Assembly (NCBI GenBank): GCA_003963455.1
Contig: RXJA01000155.1
Location: 1 to 64,000, forward strand
Length of the DNA stretch: 64,000 nucleotides
Direction: 5' to 3'
Source: Hyphomicrobiales bacterium
GTDB lineage: Bacteria > Pseudomonadota > Alphaproteobacteria > Rhizobiales > Rhizobiaceae
Shown: one piece after another, positions 48,480-55,772 of the stretch
Numbering within the stretch: the first letter of the stretch is position 1
Layout: each line of letters opens with the position of its first letter
The notes under the pieces: model-generated
Told to the model about the DNA's origin: nothing
Databases searched by the model: none
The model's input: only the letters and a program-made list of their open reading frames with translations
Made by a program: the position numbers and the translations under genes

Positions 48480-48517
48480 GCCTCGGCCAGGATCATCCCT
48501 GCCGAGGCTTTCTTTTT
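48480..48517 (+). terminator. intrinsic terminator before the early rightward promoter
   Basis: GCCTCGG ... CCGAGGC, a 7-bp stem with a 15-base loop, followed by TTTCTTTTT. It would end rightward transcription from CI, just before the next operator region. Confidence 0.8.
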
Positions 48518-48547
48518 GCGCCATCGCAAAAGAGATGTCAAACAAAT

Positions 48548-48599
48548 TTGCGATTTGCGCGATTTTCCCCTTGACTATCTTTGCGATAATCGCGAATAT
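48548..48599 (+). promoter_or_regulatory. early rightward promoter with two CI-type operators
   Basis: TTGACT (48571-48576) - 17 - GAATAT (48594-48599). Operator TTGCGATAATCGCGA (48581-48595) fills the spacer; a weaker one, TTGCGATTTGCGCGA (48548-48562), lies just upstream. A related motif TTGCGCCATCGCAA is at 48516-48529. The same operator consensus as at 47.3 kb shows that one repressor controls both early promoters. Confidence 0.8.
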
Positions 48600-48623
48600 G
48601 TCTCCAACAAACGGAGACGAGAC

Positions 48624-49040
48624 ATGGCGACTAACCATCCTGGATTTGGCGTGATGATCGGAATGCTCGGCGGCAACGCTGATACGGTCAAAGCGCACCA
48701 GTCCGCAATGAACAAGATCATCGCTACGGCGACTGTCGCCAACGACACGCTGACGCTGACGTTTCTCGACGGTTCCATTCTCAAGGCTGTCGATAGCGGC
48801 CAGTCATGCTGCGAGCACCGCTATATGGTCTGTGACGACGATCTGGCGGCTTACGCGGGATCGGTCTTCACCGGAATGGAAATCCGTGACGCGCCAAATG
48901 AACCGGACGATTACGGCGAGCACGAGGTTCAATTTCTCTACGTGAACACCTCGAACGGCCCATTCCACGTCGCCAGCCACAATGAACACAACGGATACTA
49001 CGGCGGGTTTTGGATCACGCTCAATTACGAGCCGGCCTAA
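48624..49040 (+). CDS. DUF7448-like hypothetical protein (138 aa)
   Basis: First gene of the early rightward operon. TATVANDTLTLTFLDGSILKAVDSGQSCCEHRYMVCDDDLAAYAGSVFTGMEIRD and HEVQFLYVNTSNGPFHVASHNEHNGYYGGFWITL match a phage family with a CCEHRY...H.EHNGYYGGF pattern; possible metal ligands are the Cys and His residues. GGAG precedes the ATG. Function unknown. Confidence 0.7.
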   Translation: MATNHPGFGVMIGMLGGNADTVKAHQSAMNKIIATATVANDTLTLTFLDGSILKAVDSGQSCCEHRYMVCDDDLAAYAGSVFTGMEIRDAPNEPDDYGEHEVQFLYVNTSNGPFHVASHNEHNGYYGGFWITLNYEPA

Positions 49041-49103
49041 CCCCATCCCCCACAACAAGCGCAGCAGATGCGCTCACACCAAAGCAACCAAGGGACAACC
49101 AAC

Positions 49104-50033
49104 ATGGCCGCTAAGGCAAAAACCAAGAACGCCGGACTTATCAAGTTCGAGATCAAAAACCGCTGGACCGGCGACATCCAGTTCGTCGCCGAGATCGAAG
49201 CCGATGAGAACGCGACGCTTGGTTTTAAGGTGGGCCTGGCGGTGAAGTGGGCGCTTGGGAATAGCGCGAACCTCAGCGGCGCGAACCTCCGCAACGCGGA
49301 CCTCCGCGGCGCGAACCTCCGCAACGCGAACCTCAGCGGCGCGGACCTCCGCAGCGCGAACCTCAGCGGCGCGTACCTCAGCGGCGCGGACCTCCGCAGC
49401 GCGGACCTCAGCGGCGCGAACCTCAGCGGCGCGTACCTCAGCGGCGCGGACCTCCGCGGCGCGAACCTCCGCAACGCGAACCTCAGCGGCGCGGACCTCC
49501 GCAACGCGAACCTCCGCAGCGCGGACCTCAGCGGCGCGAACCTCAGCGGCGCGTACCTCAGCGGCGCGGACCTCCGCAGCGCGGACCTCCGCAACGCGGA
49601 CCTCCGCGGCGCGAACCTCCGCAGCGCGAACCTCAGCGGCGCGGACCTCCGCAGCGCGGACCTCCGCAACGCGAACCTCAGCGGCGCGGACCTCCGCAGC
49701 GCGAAGAATGCCGATCTTGTCATTGCCAGGACTCGTATCCTGCCGGATGGCGACATCATCGGTTGGAAGAAATGCGCGGCTGGCGTGATTGTCAAATTGC
49801 GCATCCCGGAAGCTGCGAAGCGCTCCCATGCCTTCGGCCGCAAGTGCCGTGCCGAATACGCCGACGTGGTCGAAGTCATCGGCGCCGACAAGGGCATTTC
49901 ACAGCATGACGGCAAGACCGAATACGTAGCCGGCCAGCGCATCACGCCAGACAAGTTTGACGAGAATTGGCAGGAGGAATGCTCCAGCGGCATTCACTTC
50001 TACATCAGCCGGATTGAGGCCGAAAACCACTAA
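49104..50033 (+). CDS. pentapeptide-repeat protein with DUF5758-like end
   Basis: 309 aa. Residues 55-199 are 29 uninterrupted pentapeptides of form A-(D/N/Y)-L-(R/S)-(S/N/G), which should fold as a right-handed quadrilateral beta-helix. The end ([22 protein letters not shown] ... [14 protein letters not shown]) matches the DUF5758 domain found after such repeats. Pentapeptide proteins can mimic DNA (gyrase inhibitors), but the role here is unknown. ATG 49104 is chosen by the AAGGGACAACC site and its MAAKAKTK start. Confidence 0.85.
   Translation: MAAKAKTKNAGLIKFEIKNRWTGDIQFVAEIEADENATLGFKVGLAVKWALGNSANLSGANLRNADLRGANLRNANLSGADLRSANLSGAYLSGADLRSADLSGANLSGAYLSGADLRGANLRNANLSGADLRNANLRSADLSGANLSGAYLSGADLRSADLRNADLRGANLRSANLSGADLRSADLRNANLSGADLRSAKNADLVIARTRILPDGDIIGWKKCAAGVIVKLRIPEAAKRSHAFGRKCRAEYADVVEVIGADKGISQHDGKTEYVAGQRITPDKFDENWQEECSSGIHFYISRIEAENH
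49266..49700 (+). repeat. 29 tandem 15-bp units coding the pentapeptides
   Basis: Units such as GCGGACCTCCGCAGC and GCGAACCTCAGCGGC are almost identical, with changes only at the few bases that choose D/N/Y, R/S and S/N/G. All six frames stay open, which explains the long shadow ORFs. Confidence 0.95.
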
Positions 50034-50075
50034 ACGCCCTATCCCCGTCCTGACTGGTCAACAAGGAGAGAGACG

Positions 50076-50348
50076 ATGAGCAGCCTGACTGGAGAATGCC
50101 GTTGCTGCCGTAAGCCGATAGAGCGCTCGCGGCTCGCGTGTCCGCCCCATTGGGCTATGCTTCCTAAGCCGCTCAAGGACGCGATCCTCGATACCTACAA
50201 GCGCCGCGACATGCGCGCCTACGCAGCGAACATCGGCGAGGCTGACAAGATTTGGCAGGCGGCAGGCATCTGGAAGCCCGGCGTACCAATGTCAACGCGG
50301 GCGAACAAGGGCATGGAAGCGCTGCGCGATGCTCTCAAGCCAGTCTAG
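50076..50348 (+). CDS. small zinc-ribbon-like protein (90 aa)
   Basis: MSSLTGECRCCRKPIERSRLACPPHWAMLPKPLKDAILDTYKRRDMRAY has Cys-x-Cys-Cys and a following Cys/His group (CRCC ... ACPPHW) suited to zinc binding. Good site AAGGAGAGAG. Function unknown. Confidence 0.7.
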   Translation: MSSLTGECRCCRKPIERSRLACPPHWAMLPKPLKDAILDTYKRRDMRAYAANIGEADKIWQAAGIWKPGVPMSTRANKGMEALRDALKPV

Positions 50349-50396
50349 CCCCCTCCCCAACCGCAAGCCCGATACCGCGATAGATGGAGCAACAGC

Positions 50397-50597
50397 ATGC
50401 CGTATTTCAGCAACGAAGAGATCAAAAGCCGCACGAGCAGCTACGAGCCCGCGCAAATTCTGGAAAACGGATCCGTTCGCGGGCCTCGCTGCTGCGGCGC
50501 TCCCATGGCCGACGACGGCGGCTGCTCCGAAGGCTGCTGCGACGACTATCGCTGCGAAACATGCGGACACACCGTTCGCATCGAATGGCCTGACTGA
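50397..50597 (+). CDS. cysteine-rich zinc-finger-like protein (66 aa)
   Basis: Eight cysteines: RCCGAPM, GGCSEGCCDDYRCETCGHTVRIEWPD. The last CxxC...H pattern suggests a zinc finger. It is one of several tiny cysteine-rich products in the early operon. Function unknown. Confidence 0.65.
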   Translation: MPYFSNEEIKSRTSSYEPAQILENGSVRGPRCCGAPMADDGGCSEGCCDDYRCETCGHTVRIEWPD

Positions 50598-50647
50598 CCC
50601 ACCCATCAACACCACTCGCAGTCCCGCACAGTCGGGGGGAGAGACAG

Positions 50648-50986
50648 ATGAACACTAGAGCCAGTAAAATTGTTGGCCAGCTTTGCAAGGCAATAGAGGC
50701 AGGAAGCGCGCCGCTTGAGGTGCTTGAGGACGCCCGAGACTTGATCGTTGATATGGCCTCTCACAGGGCAGATGGCGCAGTCGAGACCGACATTCAGTTT
50801 GAACTGAATGCGGCTGTGGAGTTTGGCGACTTAGAACGCGCCGAGCGCATGCAGCGGATCATGGACGCGCACCGAAACGCGCGTCTAGCTCTGCTTTCCA
50901 TAGCCGAGGGCAACCTTGGCGATGCCCCATGGCAGGCTGGCTACGAGAAGATCAAAGCCACAGCCCGAGCAGCCATTTCAGCCTAG
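50648..50986 (+). CDS. hypothetical helical protein (112 aa)
   Basis: MNTRASKIVGQLCKAIEAGSAPLEVLEDARDLIVDMASHRADGAVETDI, all-helical. GGGGGAGAGA precedes the ATG. No family recognised. Confidence 0.65.
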   Translation: MNTRASKIVGQLCKAIEAGSAPLEVLEDARDLIVDMASHRADGAVETDIQFELNAAVEFGDLERAERMQRIMDAHRNARLALLSIAEGNLGDAPWQAGYEKIKATARAAISA

Positions 50987-51023
50987 TCCCGCACAGTCGG
51001 CGGCTTCACCAGAGAGAACATAG

Positions 51024-51296
51024 ATGAGCCTTCCAGCATCAGAACACAACGCGAGCAGGATGCCCACGAAACCCGGATACTACTGGGCCAAGTGGCGCAT
51101 CGCGACTGACGAGACCCACGAAGGCGATGAACTAACGCCGTGCGACGACTGGGAAATTGTCCAGGTCAACGACAACGGCGGCGAGCCAGGAACGCTCACG
51201 GAACTTTCTGTCTCAGTTCATGGCGTCCGCGAAACCCAGTGGCGAGACCAATTCGTCTGGGGTTCCTACGTCGCCCCGCTCTGTAATGCCGCCTAG
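51024..51296 (+). CDS. hypothetical protein (90 aa)
   Basis: MPTKPGYYWAKWRIATDETHEGDELTPCDDWEIVQVNDNGGEPGTL is the phage pattern of short PGYYWAKW proteins with a conserved Trp-rich beta sheet. Function unknown. Confidence 0.7.
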   Translation: MSLPASEHNASRMPTKPGYYWAKWRIATDETHEGDELTPCDDWEIVQVNDNGGEPGTLTELSVSVHGVRETQWRDQFVWGSYVAPLCNAA

Positions 51297-51327
51297 TTCA
51301 AACCCAGCATCGATAAGGAGCAGGACT

Positions 51328-51699
51328 GTGAGCACCTGGACACTTGAAGAACAGAAGGCGCATCGCAAACTGTGGGCCGCGGCTCTGCGCAGTGGGAAGT
51401 ACCAGCAAGGACAATTCCAACTCCAAGACACGCGGGGTCGCATGTGCTGTCTCGGTGTATTGGCTGACATATCGGGGTGCGAGTGGTCGCCAGCAACGGA
51501 AATATTTGGAATGGCTGCGGACGGTGAAGACCGTTCTGCTCCACTTCGAGCTCGCAATTTCGTCGGCCTTGCTACATCTCTTGGGTCGGCAATTTCATTC
51601 AGCCTTATGGATCTGAACGACGGCGGCGAAAGCTTCGCTACTATCGCTAACATCATTGAGTCTGAGCCTCTTGGCCTTTTCATCGAGGCCACCCCATGA
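51328..51699 (+). CDS. hypothetical protein with GRMCCLGVLADI motif (123 aa)
   Basis: LWAAALRSGKYQQGQFQLQDTRGRMCCLGVLADISGCEW and FSLMDLNDGGESFATIANIIE are conserved in a widespread phage family (WxxALRSGxYxQ...CCLGVL...LNDxxxxSFxxIA). GTG 51328 has GGAG upstream; the ORF-track start 51157 overlaps the previous gene. Confidence 0.75.
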   Translation: MSTWTLEEQKAHRKLWAAALRSGKYQQGQFQLQDTRGRMCCLGVLADISGCEWSPATEIFGMAADGEDRSAPLRARNFVGLATSLGSAISFSLMDLNDGGESFATIANIIESEPLGLFIEATP

Positions 51700-51824
51700 C
51701 TCCGATGAACGCGCAAACACTTGAAGCACTGAAAGCTTCCATCGCGAAGTGGGAGCGGAATGCTGAGGCGGAAAGACCCGACGAATATCTTACGAGCATT
51801 CTTGCGGCAGGCGAGCCTGCGTGA
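51696..51824 (+). CDS. 42-aa protein
   Basis: Not in the ORF track. ATGA overlap with the previous gene; MTPMNAQTLEALKASIAKWERNAEAERPDEYLTS resembles the KWE...-type small phage proteins. Coupled to the next fragment by GTGA. Confidence 0.55.
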   Translation: MTPMNAQTLEALKASIAKWERNAEAERPDEYLTSILAAGEPA

Positions 51825-51922
51825 ACCCGCGACATCTTCGCTGGGCAACGCGGGCAGAAAACGAAGCCGACAAGATCATCCACGGCACCAACAAACGAGG
51901 CTCTAGGAGGGCGACGCAATGA
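51821..51922 (+). pseudogene. C-terminal remnant of an HNH homing endonuclease
   Basis: 33 codons: MNPRHLRWATRAENEADKIIHGTNKRGSRRATQ. This is the end of the HNH catalytic motif (CVNPxHLRWATRxEN) and the following GTxxRG segment of phage HNH proteins, without the first part. It is still read in the coupled chain (GTGA start, ATGA end) but cannot be catalytically complete. Confidence 0.65.
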
Positions 51923-52275
51923 CCTGCGTTTCTGACGACTTCAGTATCTCTTACGAGTTCGAAGATATCGAGATCGAGGAAGACGGCGTTTACTTCGGAT
52001 CTTTCTGGGGCACTGCCGAGCTTTGTCTGAACGATCCGCGCGACGGTGACTTCTACGTCAAGCACATCGCCATCAACGGACAGAAGCGCGAGCGGCAGAC
52101 GCTCAAAGGCTACAGCTTGTCCGTCATGAAGCGCACCGATGCGGTGCTGATGCTGCCATGGCCGGCGAAGGACAACACCGGTTTCAAGGCGCGTCTGTTC
52201 CGCAAGATCGAGGACGCGCTCTACGCCAGCCAGGATGCGCGCGAGCGGTTCGCTGGCGAACTGGAGGCCGCGTGA
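51919..52275 (+). CDS. hypothetical protein (118 aa)
   Basis: Beta-rich start FSISYEFEDIEIEEDGVYFGSFWGTAELCLNDPRDGDFYVKHIAING followed by a helix. The ATGA overlap couples it to the HNH remnant. No family recognised. Confidence 0.65.
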   Translation: MTCVSDDFSISYEFEDIEIEEDGVYFGSFWGTAELCLNDPRDGDFYVKHIAINGQKRERQTLKGYSLSVMKRTDAVLMLPWPAKDNTGFKARLFRKIEDALYASQDARERFAGELEAA

Positions 52276-52277
52276 CC

Positions 52278-52448
52278 ATGGAGCGCAAGGTTATCACGTC
52301 GCACGTGTTCCCGCCCATCCCAGTCAGGTGTTTCGACTGGTGCGCTTGGTTTGATGATCTCGGTGCCGACGACAGCCCATACGGCTACGGGCGCACCGAG
52401 GAAGAAGCTATCGAGGATTTGCTCGAAAACTATGGCGAAGGTGAATGA
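52278..52448 (+). CDS. hypothetical protein (56 aa)
   Basis: MERKVITSHVFPPIPVRCFDWCAWFDDLGADDSPYGYGRTEEEAIEDLLENYGE matches the short phage pattern VFPPIPxRxFDWxAxxD...G.T..EAI.DLL. Listed in the track only within a longer wrong start. Function unknown. Confidence 0.7.
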   Translation: MERKVITSHVFPPIPVRCFDWCAWFDDLGADDSPYGYGRTEEEAIEDLLENYGEGE

Positions 52449-52639
52449 CCATGGCCCCCGAACTCATAAACATCGAACTCGCCCGACTTGTCGAGGACAG
52501 TTCAGCCTGGCGGAAGCGTTTCGATCGCTACGACAGATTAATCGACGCCGGCCTTTCCTGCGAGGAAGCGGCGGTCATCGTCACAGCAGCCTATCAGATC
52601 GATCTCCTCGCGGAAATGGAGGTTCGCCATGCCGCGTGA
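52445..52639 (+). CDS. hypothetical protein (64 aa)
   Basis: Helical, MTMAPELINIELARLVEDSSAWRKRFDRYDRLIDAGLSCEEAAVIVTAA. ATGA overlap. No family recognised. Confidence 0.6.
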   Translation: MTMAPELINIELARLVEDSSAWRKRFDRYDRLIDAGLSCEEAAVIVTAAYQIDLLAEMEVRHAA

Positions 52640-52841
52640 CCACATCGCATCCGATCTTCGCGCCGCCGAAGCTTTGGCCGACGCAGCCAATGACGAAATC
52701 TATGGCGCCGGCTTCGTCGAGTACAGCATTCGCACCAGCTACCGCGACTTGTGCCGTCTCATTGGAACCCAGAACGCTCGGGCGACCGTGAACGAGATCA
52801 TGGACGCCGAACCCAAGAAGAGGATCACCATCGATGCCTGA
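52629..52841 (+). CDS. hypothetical protein (70 aa)
   Basis: MPRDHIASDLRAAEALADAANDEIYGAGFVEYSIRTSYRDLCRLIG, helical; overlaps both neighbours. Function unknown. Confidence 0.6.
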   Translation: MPRDHIASDLRAAEALADAANDEIYGAGFVEYSIRTSYRDLCRLIGTQNARATVNEIMDAEPKKRITIDA

Positions 52842-53343
52842 CCAATATCTTTTCCTCGATGCAGCGTTCGTCAAGGCCGAAATCGGCAAGCTCCTGGCTG
52901 AGTATCCAGAGCTTGAGGAAGACGAGGCGCTGCGCATCGATACCATCGAAGGCGAGACCGACGCTCTGCGCATCATTCAGCGGGCTCTGGACGAGCAGCG
53001 GGAAGCGGAAACAATGGTCGGCGCCATCAGGGCGCGCGAGATCGACATCGCAGCCAGGCGCGGCCGTTACGAACGCAAGAGCGACGCAATGCGGCAGTTG
53101 ATCAAGGCCGTTATGCGAGCCGCCAAGCTCGACAAGATCAGTCTTGCCGAGGCCAGCTTGAGCCTGACGAAGCCGCGCCAGACAGTCGGAATCGAGGACT
53201 TGGACGCCCTTCCGCAGGGATACTTCAAGACCATTCGGCAGGCCGACAAAACCGCCATCAAATCAGCCTTTGACCAAGGCGAACAAATCCCCGGAGCCAT
53301 TCTGGTGACGGGCGATACGGGTCTCATGATCCGAACCAAGTGA
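52834..53343 (+). CDS. Siphovirus Gp157-like protein
   Basis: 169 aa. A helical N-terminal half with the coiled coil REAETMVGAIRAREIDIAARRGRYERKSDAMRQLIKAVMRAAKLDKISLAEASLSLTKPR, then DLDALPQGYFKTIRQADKTAIKSAFDQGEQIPGAIL, the full plan of Gp157 (Pfam Sipho_Gp157). In phages it is encoded with recombination and SSB-like genes. The exact role is unsettled. Confidence 0.85.
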   Translation: MPDQYLFLDAAFVKAEIGKLLAEYPELEEDEALRIDTIEGETDALRIIQRALDEQREAETMVGAIRAREIDIAARRGRYERKSDAMRQLIKAVMRAAKLDKISLAEASLSLTKPRQTVGIEDLDALPQGYFKTIRQADKTAIKSAFDQGEQIPGAILVTGDTGLMIRTK

Positions 53344-53366
53344 AGCACAAGCGCAAGGAAGCAACT

Positions 53367-53876
53367 ATGGGTTACGACATCAGCGAAGTTTACCAGAGCA
53401 ACAGCGACTTTCTCAAGGCAGACGACATCGGCACGAATTTCTGGACTGTTACCATCAATGCCGTTGACATGAAGAACTTTGACGACGGCAGCCGCAAGCT
53501 TTTCATCATGTTTCAGGAACTCGACAAGGGTCTGGTCCTGAACAAGACCAACGCGGACACCATCGGTGATCTGTACGGCCGGAATACTGACAATTGGATC
53601 GGCAAGCCCGTGATGCTGTTCACGGCCCCGGTCGATTACCAGGGCAAGAAGGTGCAGGCAATACGGCTTCGCGCTCCGGCACAGCAGCAGGCCATGCCGC
53701 AGCGCCAGCCGGGGCAGATACAGCCCCAGGCGAATATGCGTCAGGGCGACGCATGGAATACCGCGCAGTCGCCTAATCGGCCGCTGAACAACCAGCCGCA
53801 GAAGTACGCTCAAGCCAGCGGGGTTGATTTCAACCCGCCGGCACCGCCGCCTGAAGACAACGAAATCCCGTTCTAA
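53367..53876 (+). CDS. SSB-like single-stranded-DNA-binding protein
   Basis: 169 aa. An OB-fold-like first half (GTNFWTVTINAVDMKNFDDGSRKLFIMFQELDKGLVLNKTNADTIGDLYG) is followed by a Gln/Pro-rich flexible linker and the acidic tip PPPEDNEIPF, the signature of SSB proteins that recruits partners. ATG 53367 has AAGGA upstream; the ORF-track start at 53340 overlaps the previous gene. Binds ssDNA during recombination or replication. Confidence 0.75.
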   Translation: MGYDISEVYQSNSDFLKADDIGTNFWTVTINAVDMKNFDDGSRKLFIMFQELDKGLVLNKTNADTIGDLYGRNTDNWIGKPVMLFTAPVDYQGKKVQAIRLRAPAQQQAMPQRQPGQIQPQANMRQGDAWNTAQSPNRPLNNQPQKYAQASGVDFNPPAPPPEDNEIPF

Positions 53877-53947
53877 ACGCAGATAGCAACGAGGAAGGCC
53901 GCCAGTCCCGCGCGAATGCGAGCTGGCGGCCGGAAAGGCTAAGGGAC

Positions 53948-54340
53948 ATGGCCCAAACTGTACTGCTACGCGGACCATCGCAGCGAGACTTTGCGAAGAC
54001 CATGATCGATCGCGCGCCGGTCGATGCGGTCGTGACCATCAAGGCGGCAACGCGAACCAACGAGCAAAACTCGCTCATGTGGTGCCTGCTGTCCGACCTG
54101 TCGCGCGCCAAGCCGGAAGGACGGATGCATACCCCAGAAGTATGGAAGCAGCTCGTCATGCACGCTTGCGGACATGCTGTGCAATTCGAGATCGGACTGA
54201 ACGGTCAGCCCTTCCCGACCGGGTTTCGCTCGTCGCGAATGACCAAGGCTGAAATGTCGGATCTCATCGAATGGATTTACCAGTATGGCGCCGAGCATAG
54301 TGTTCAATGGTCAGATAGCTACGACGAGAGGGCAGCATGA
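53948..54340 (+). CDS. ninB: NinB recombination protein
   Basis: 130 aa. RTNEQNSLMWCLLSDLSRA, GRMHTPEVWKQLVMHACGH, GFRSSRMTKAEMSDLIEWIYQYGAEH match NinB/Orf, a lambda recombination mediator. It should act with the SSB-like protein and RusA. Confidence 0.85.
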   Translation: MAQTVLLRGPSQRDFAKTMIDRAPVDAVVTIKAATRTNEQNSLMWCLLSDLSRAKPEGRMHTPEVWKQLVMHACGHAVQFEIGLNGQPFPTGFRSSRMTKAEMSDLIEWIYQYGAEHSVQWSDSYDERAA

Positions 54341-54540
54341 TCCGCGAATCTCGCCAAGTCTGGGTTGCCGCACACCCTCGCCGCCTGCCCAGCCGCAACA
54401 CCGAGGTACACAATGAGCTGAGAGCCGCCAGGGTCCGAGATCTCATCAATGAGCGGCGCCTTCAAGACGAGCTTGCCGACGCAATTGCATCAGAACTTGA
54501 GCAGGCCGAGGAGCATAGCGCTCTGGCGGGGAGGCGGTGA
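54337..54540 (+). CDS. hypothetical protein (67 aa)
   Basis: Basic, MIRESRQVWVAAHPRRLPSRNTEVHNELRAARVRDLINERRLQ, helical end. ATGA overlap with ninB. No family recognised. Confidence 0.55.
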   Translation: MIRESRQVWVAAHPRRLPSRNTEVHNELRAARVRDLINERRLQDELADAIASELEQAEEHSALAGRR

Positions 54541-54954
54541 ATGGGATTCGTTACCGAAGAACAAGCGGCTGCCATCTTTGCCGCCATCGACCGCAGGGAC
54601 GCAGAGCGTGAGGCGGAAATGCCGGACACGCGGGCAGCTCTTTACCACGCATCAGTCGGTCAGGACAGGCTTATGAAGCTTGGCTGGGCAGACGGGATAT
54701 ATTGTCCGAAGGACGGCACTAGGTTCGCCCTCGTCCAGTGGGGATCGACTGGAGTTCACGCTGGTTTCTACATGGGCAACTGGCCGGATGGTCACATTTA
54801 CTGCGGCGACTTCCTGGTCCAGCCACAGGCGGTGATGTGGAAGGCTATTGACAAGCTCTCTCCCGACGAAACCGCAATGCTCGCAGCGTCAGAAGCCGAC
54901 GACCGCGCCTTCATGAACAGGCAGCTTGCAGCATTTGCTGAGGAGATCGGCTGA
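54541..54954 (+). CDS. hypothetical protein (137 aa)
   Basis: ALYHASVGQDRLMKLGWADGIYCPKDGTRFALVQWGSTGVHAGFYMGNWPDGHIYCGDFLVQPQAVMWK shows a compact central domain with W/G/C positions conserved in phage hypothetical proteins. Function unknown. Confidence 0.65.
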   Translation: MGFVTEEQAAAIFAAIDRRDAEREAEMPDTRAALYHASVGQDRLMKLGWADGIYCPKDGTRFALVQWGSTGVHAGFYMGNWPDGHIYCGDFLVQPQAVMWKAIDKLSPDETAMLAASEADDRAFMNRQLAAFAEEIG

Positions 54955-55361
54955 TGACACGATCAGTCCCAGAGTGGCGCGGGAAAACCGACAACCACAT
55001 GCCGCCGGCAACAGTTCGCCAGCGCATTCTAGAGCGCGCCAACTTCAAGTGCTGGATCTGTGAAGGCGAGATCGACAAGCCTGGCTGGCACGCTGACCAC
55101 GTTCCACCGCTCAAGGATGGCGGCGAGAACCGCGAGAGCATGATCAAGCCAGCGCATGCCGTTTGCCACCGTCGTCTGACCGCGCGGCAAGCCATCGAAC
55201 GCGCGCCGATCGAGCGCAAGAAGATGAAGCAGAGCGGGGCCATCCGTCCCGCCGGCAAGATCCGTTCTGCGCCCTTCCCGAAGGCGGACAAGCCGAAGCG
55301 TGAAGGCAAGACGGCGCTGCCGCCAAAGCAATTATTCAGCAACACCCGTAGGAGCGCCTAG
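54954..55361 (+). CDS. HNH endonuclease-like protein
   Basis: 135 aa. ANFKCWICEGEIDKPGWHADHVPPLKDGGENRESMIKPAHAVCHRRLT contains Cys-x2-Cys, the ADH (HNH His), the Asn in ENRESM and a closing CH. Complete HNH core, with a basic tail. May be a mobile nuclease or a phage packaging helper; position in the early operon favours the former. Confidence 0.75.
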   Translation: MTRSVPEWRGKTDNHMPPATVRQRILERANFKCWICEGEIDKPGWHADHVPPLKDGGENRESMIKPAHAVCHRRLTARQAIERAPIERKKMKQSGAIRPAGKIRSAPFPKADKPKREGKTALPPKQLFSNTRRSA

Positions 55362-55363
55362 CT

Positions 55364-55570
55364 ATGAGCAACTACAGCGATTGGATCACTTGGCGCGGAA
55401 CGCCAAGGAGCAAATGTCCTGTTCCATCCGGAACCAAAGGGCACCTACAATTCCGCTGCGAGCTAGGCCGGGATATTGAGCGCGGCTTCCCATACGACAT
55501 CAGCAAATATCGCTGGGACGACACCGGCCGCAAGGAAGACATCGTAGCCTATCGCGTGGTTCAGCCATGA
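55364..55570 (+). CDS. hypothetical protein (68 aa)
   Basis: MSNYSDWITWRGTPRSKCPVPSGTKGHLQFRCELGRDIERGFPYDISKYRWDDTG..EDIVAYRVV follows the SDWIxWxG...CPVxxxT.V phage pattern. Function unknown. Confidence 0.7.
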   Translation: MSNYSDWITWRGTPRSKCPVPSGTKGHLQFRCELGRDIERGFPYDISKYRWDDTGRKEDIVAYRVVQP

Positions 55571-55607
55571 CCAAACCCCTTTTCCGTAACGCAAGCAGGA
55601 GCGCGAC

Positions 55608-55772
55608 ATGAGCGACGAACAGGCGATTGACCGAGCCGCAAAATATTTGCGCGAGACGTTGCAGGCAGGGAAGCGTTTGACGCCATGGGAGCAGACGCCA
55701 AAATTCACCAAGAGGAAATGGATCATCTTGGCAGAGGGAACACTCAAAGCCGCCGAGGAGCCGACGCCATGA
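55608..55772 (+). CDS. hypothetical protein (54 aa)
   Basis: Missing from the ORF track. MSDEQAIDRAAKYLRETLQAGKRLTPWEQTPKFTKRKWIILAEGTLKAAEEPTP is a plausible small helical protein with AGGAG upstream; its stop overlaps the next ATG. Confidence 0.6.
   Translation: MSDEQAIDRAAKYLRETLQAGKRLTPWEQTPKFTKRKWIILAEGTLKAAEEPTP

Larger units (their letters stand above)
47949..48623. other. 675-base non-coding stretch after CI, possible small RNA
   Basis: No convincing gene. It contains hairpin-prone segments, for example GCAAG-CT-CTTGC and GCAA-GATA-TTGC within two copies of CAGACGCAAG. A short frame at 48147 (MSTDAQDRSRGCRATQGRAF, 32 codons) cannot be supported. The stretch ends in an intrinsic terminator (48480-48517) followed by the operator-promoter region. 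This is a plausible place for a regulatory RNA or a long CI trailer. Confidence 0.45.

Noticed and set aside
48150-48698. 182-aa leftward ORF over the terminator and early promoter
   Set aside because: It runs through a clear terminator and operators and looks non-coding.
49255-49829. Regular short repeats that could suggest a CRISPR array, and very long open frames on both strands here
   Set aside because: The units are contiguous 15-mers without spacers and translate as a pentapeptide-repeat protein. The other open frames arise only from the repeat.
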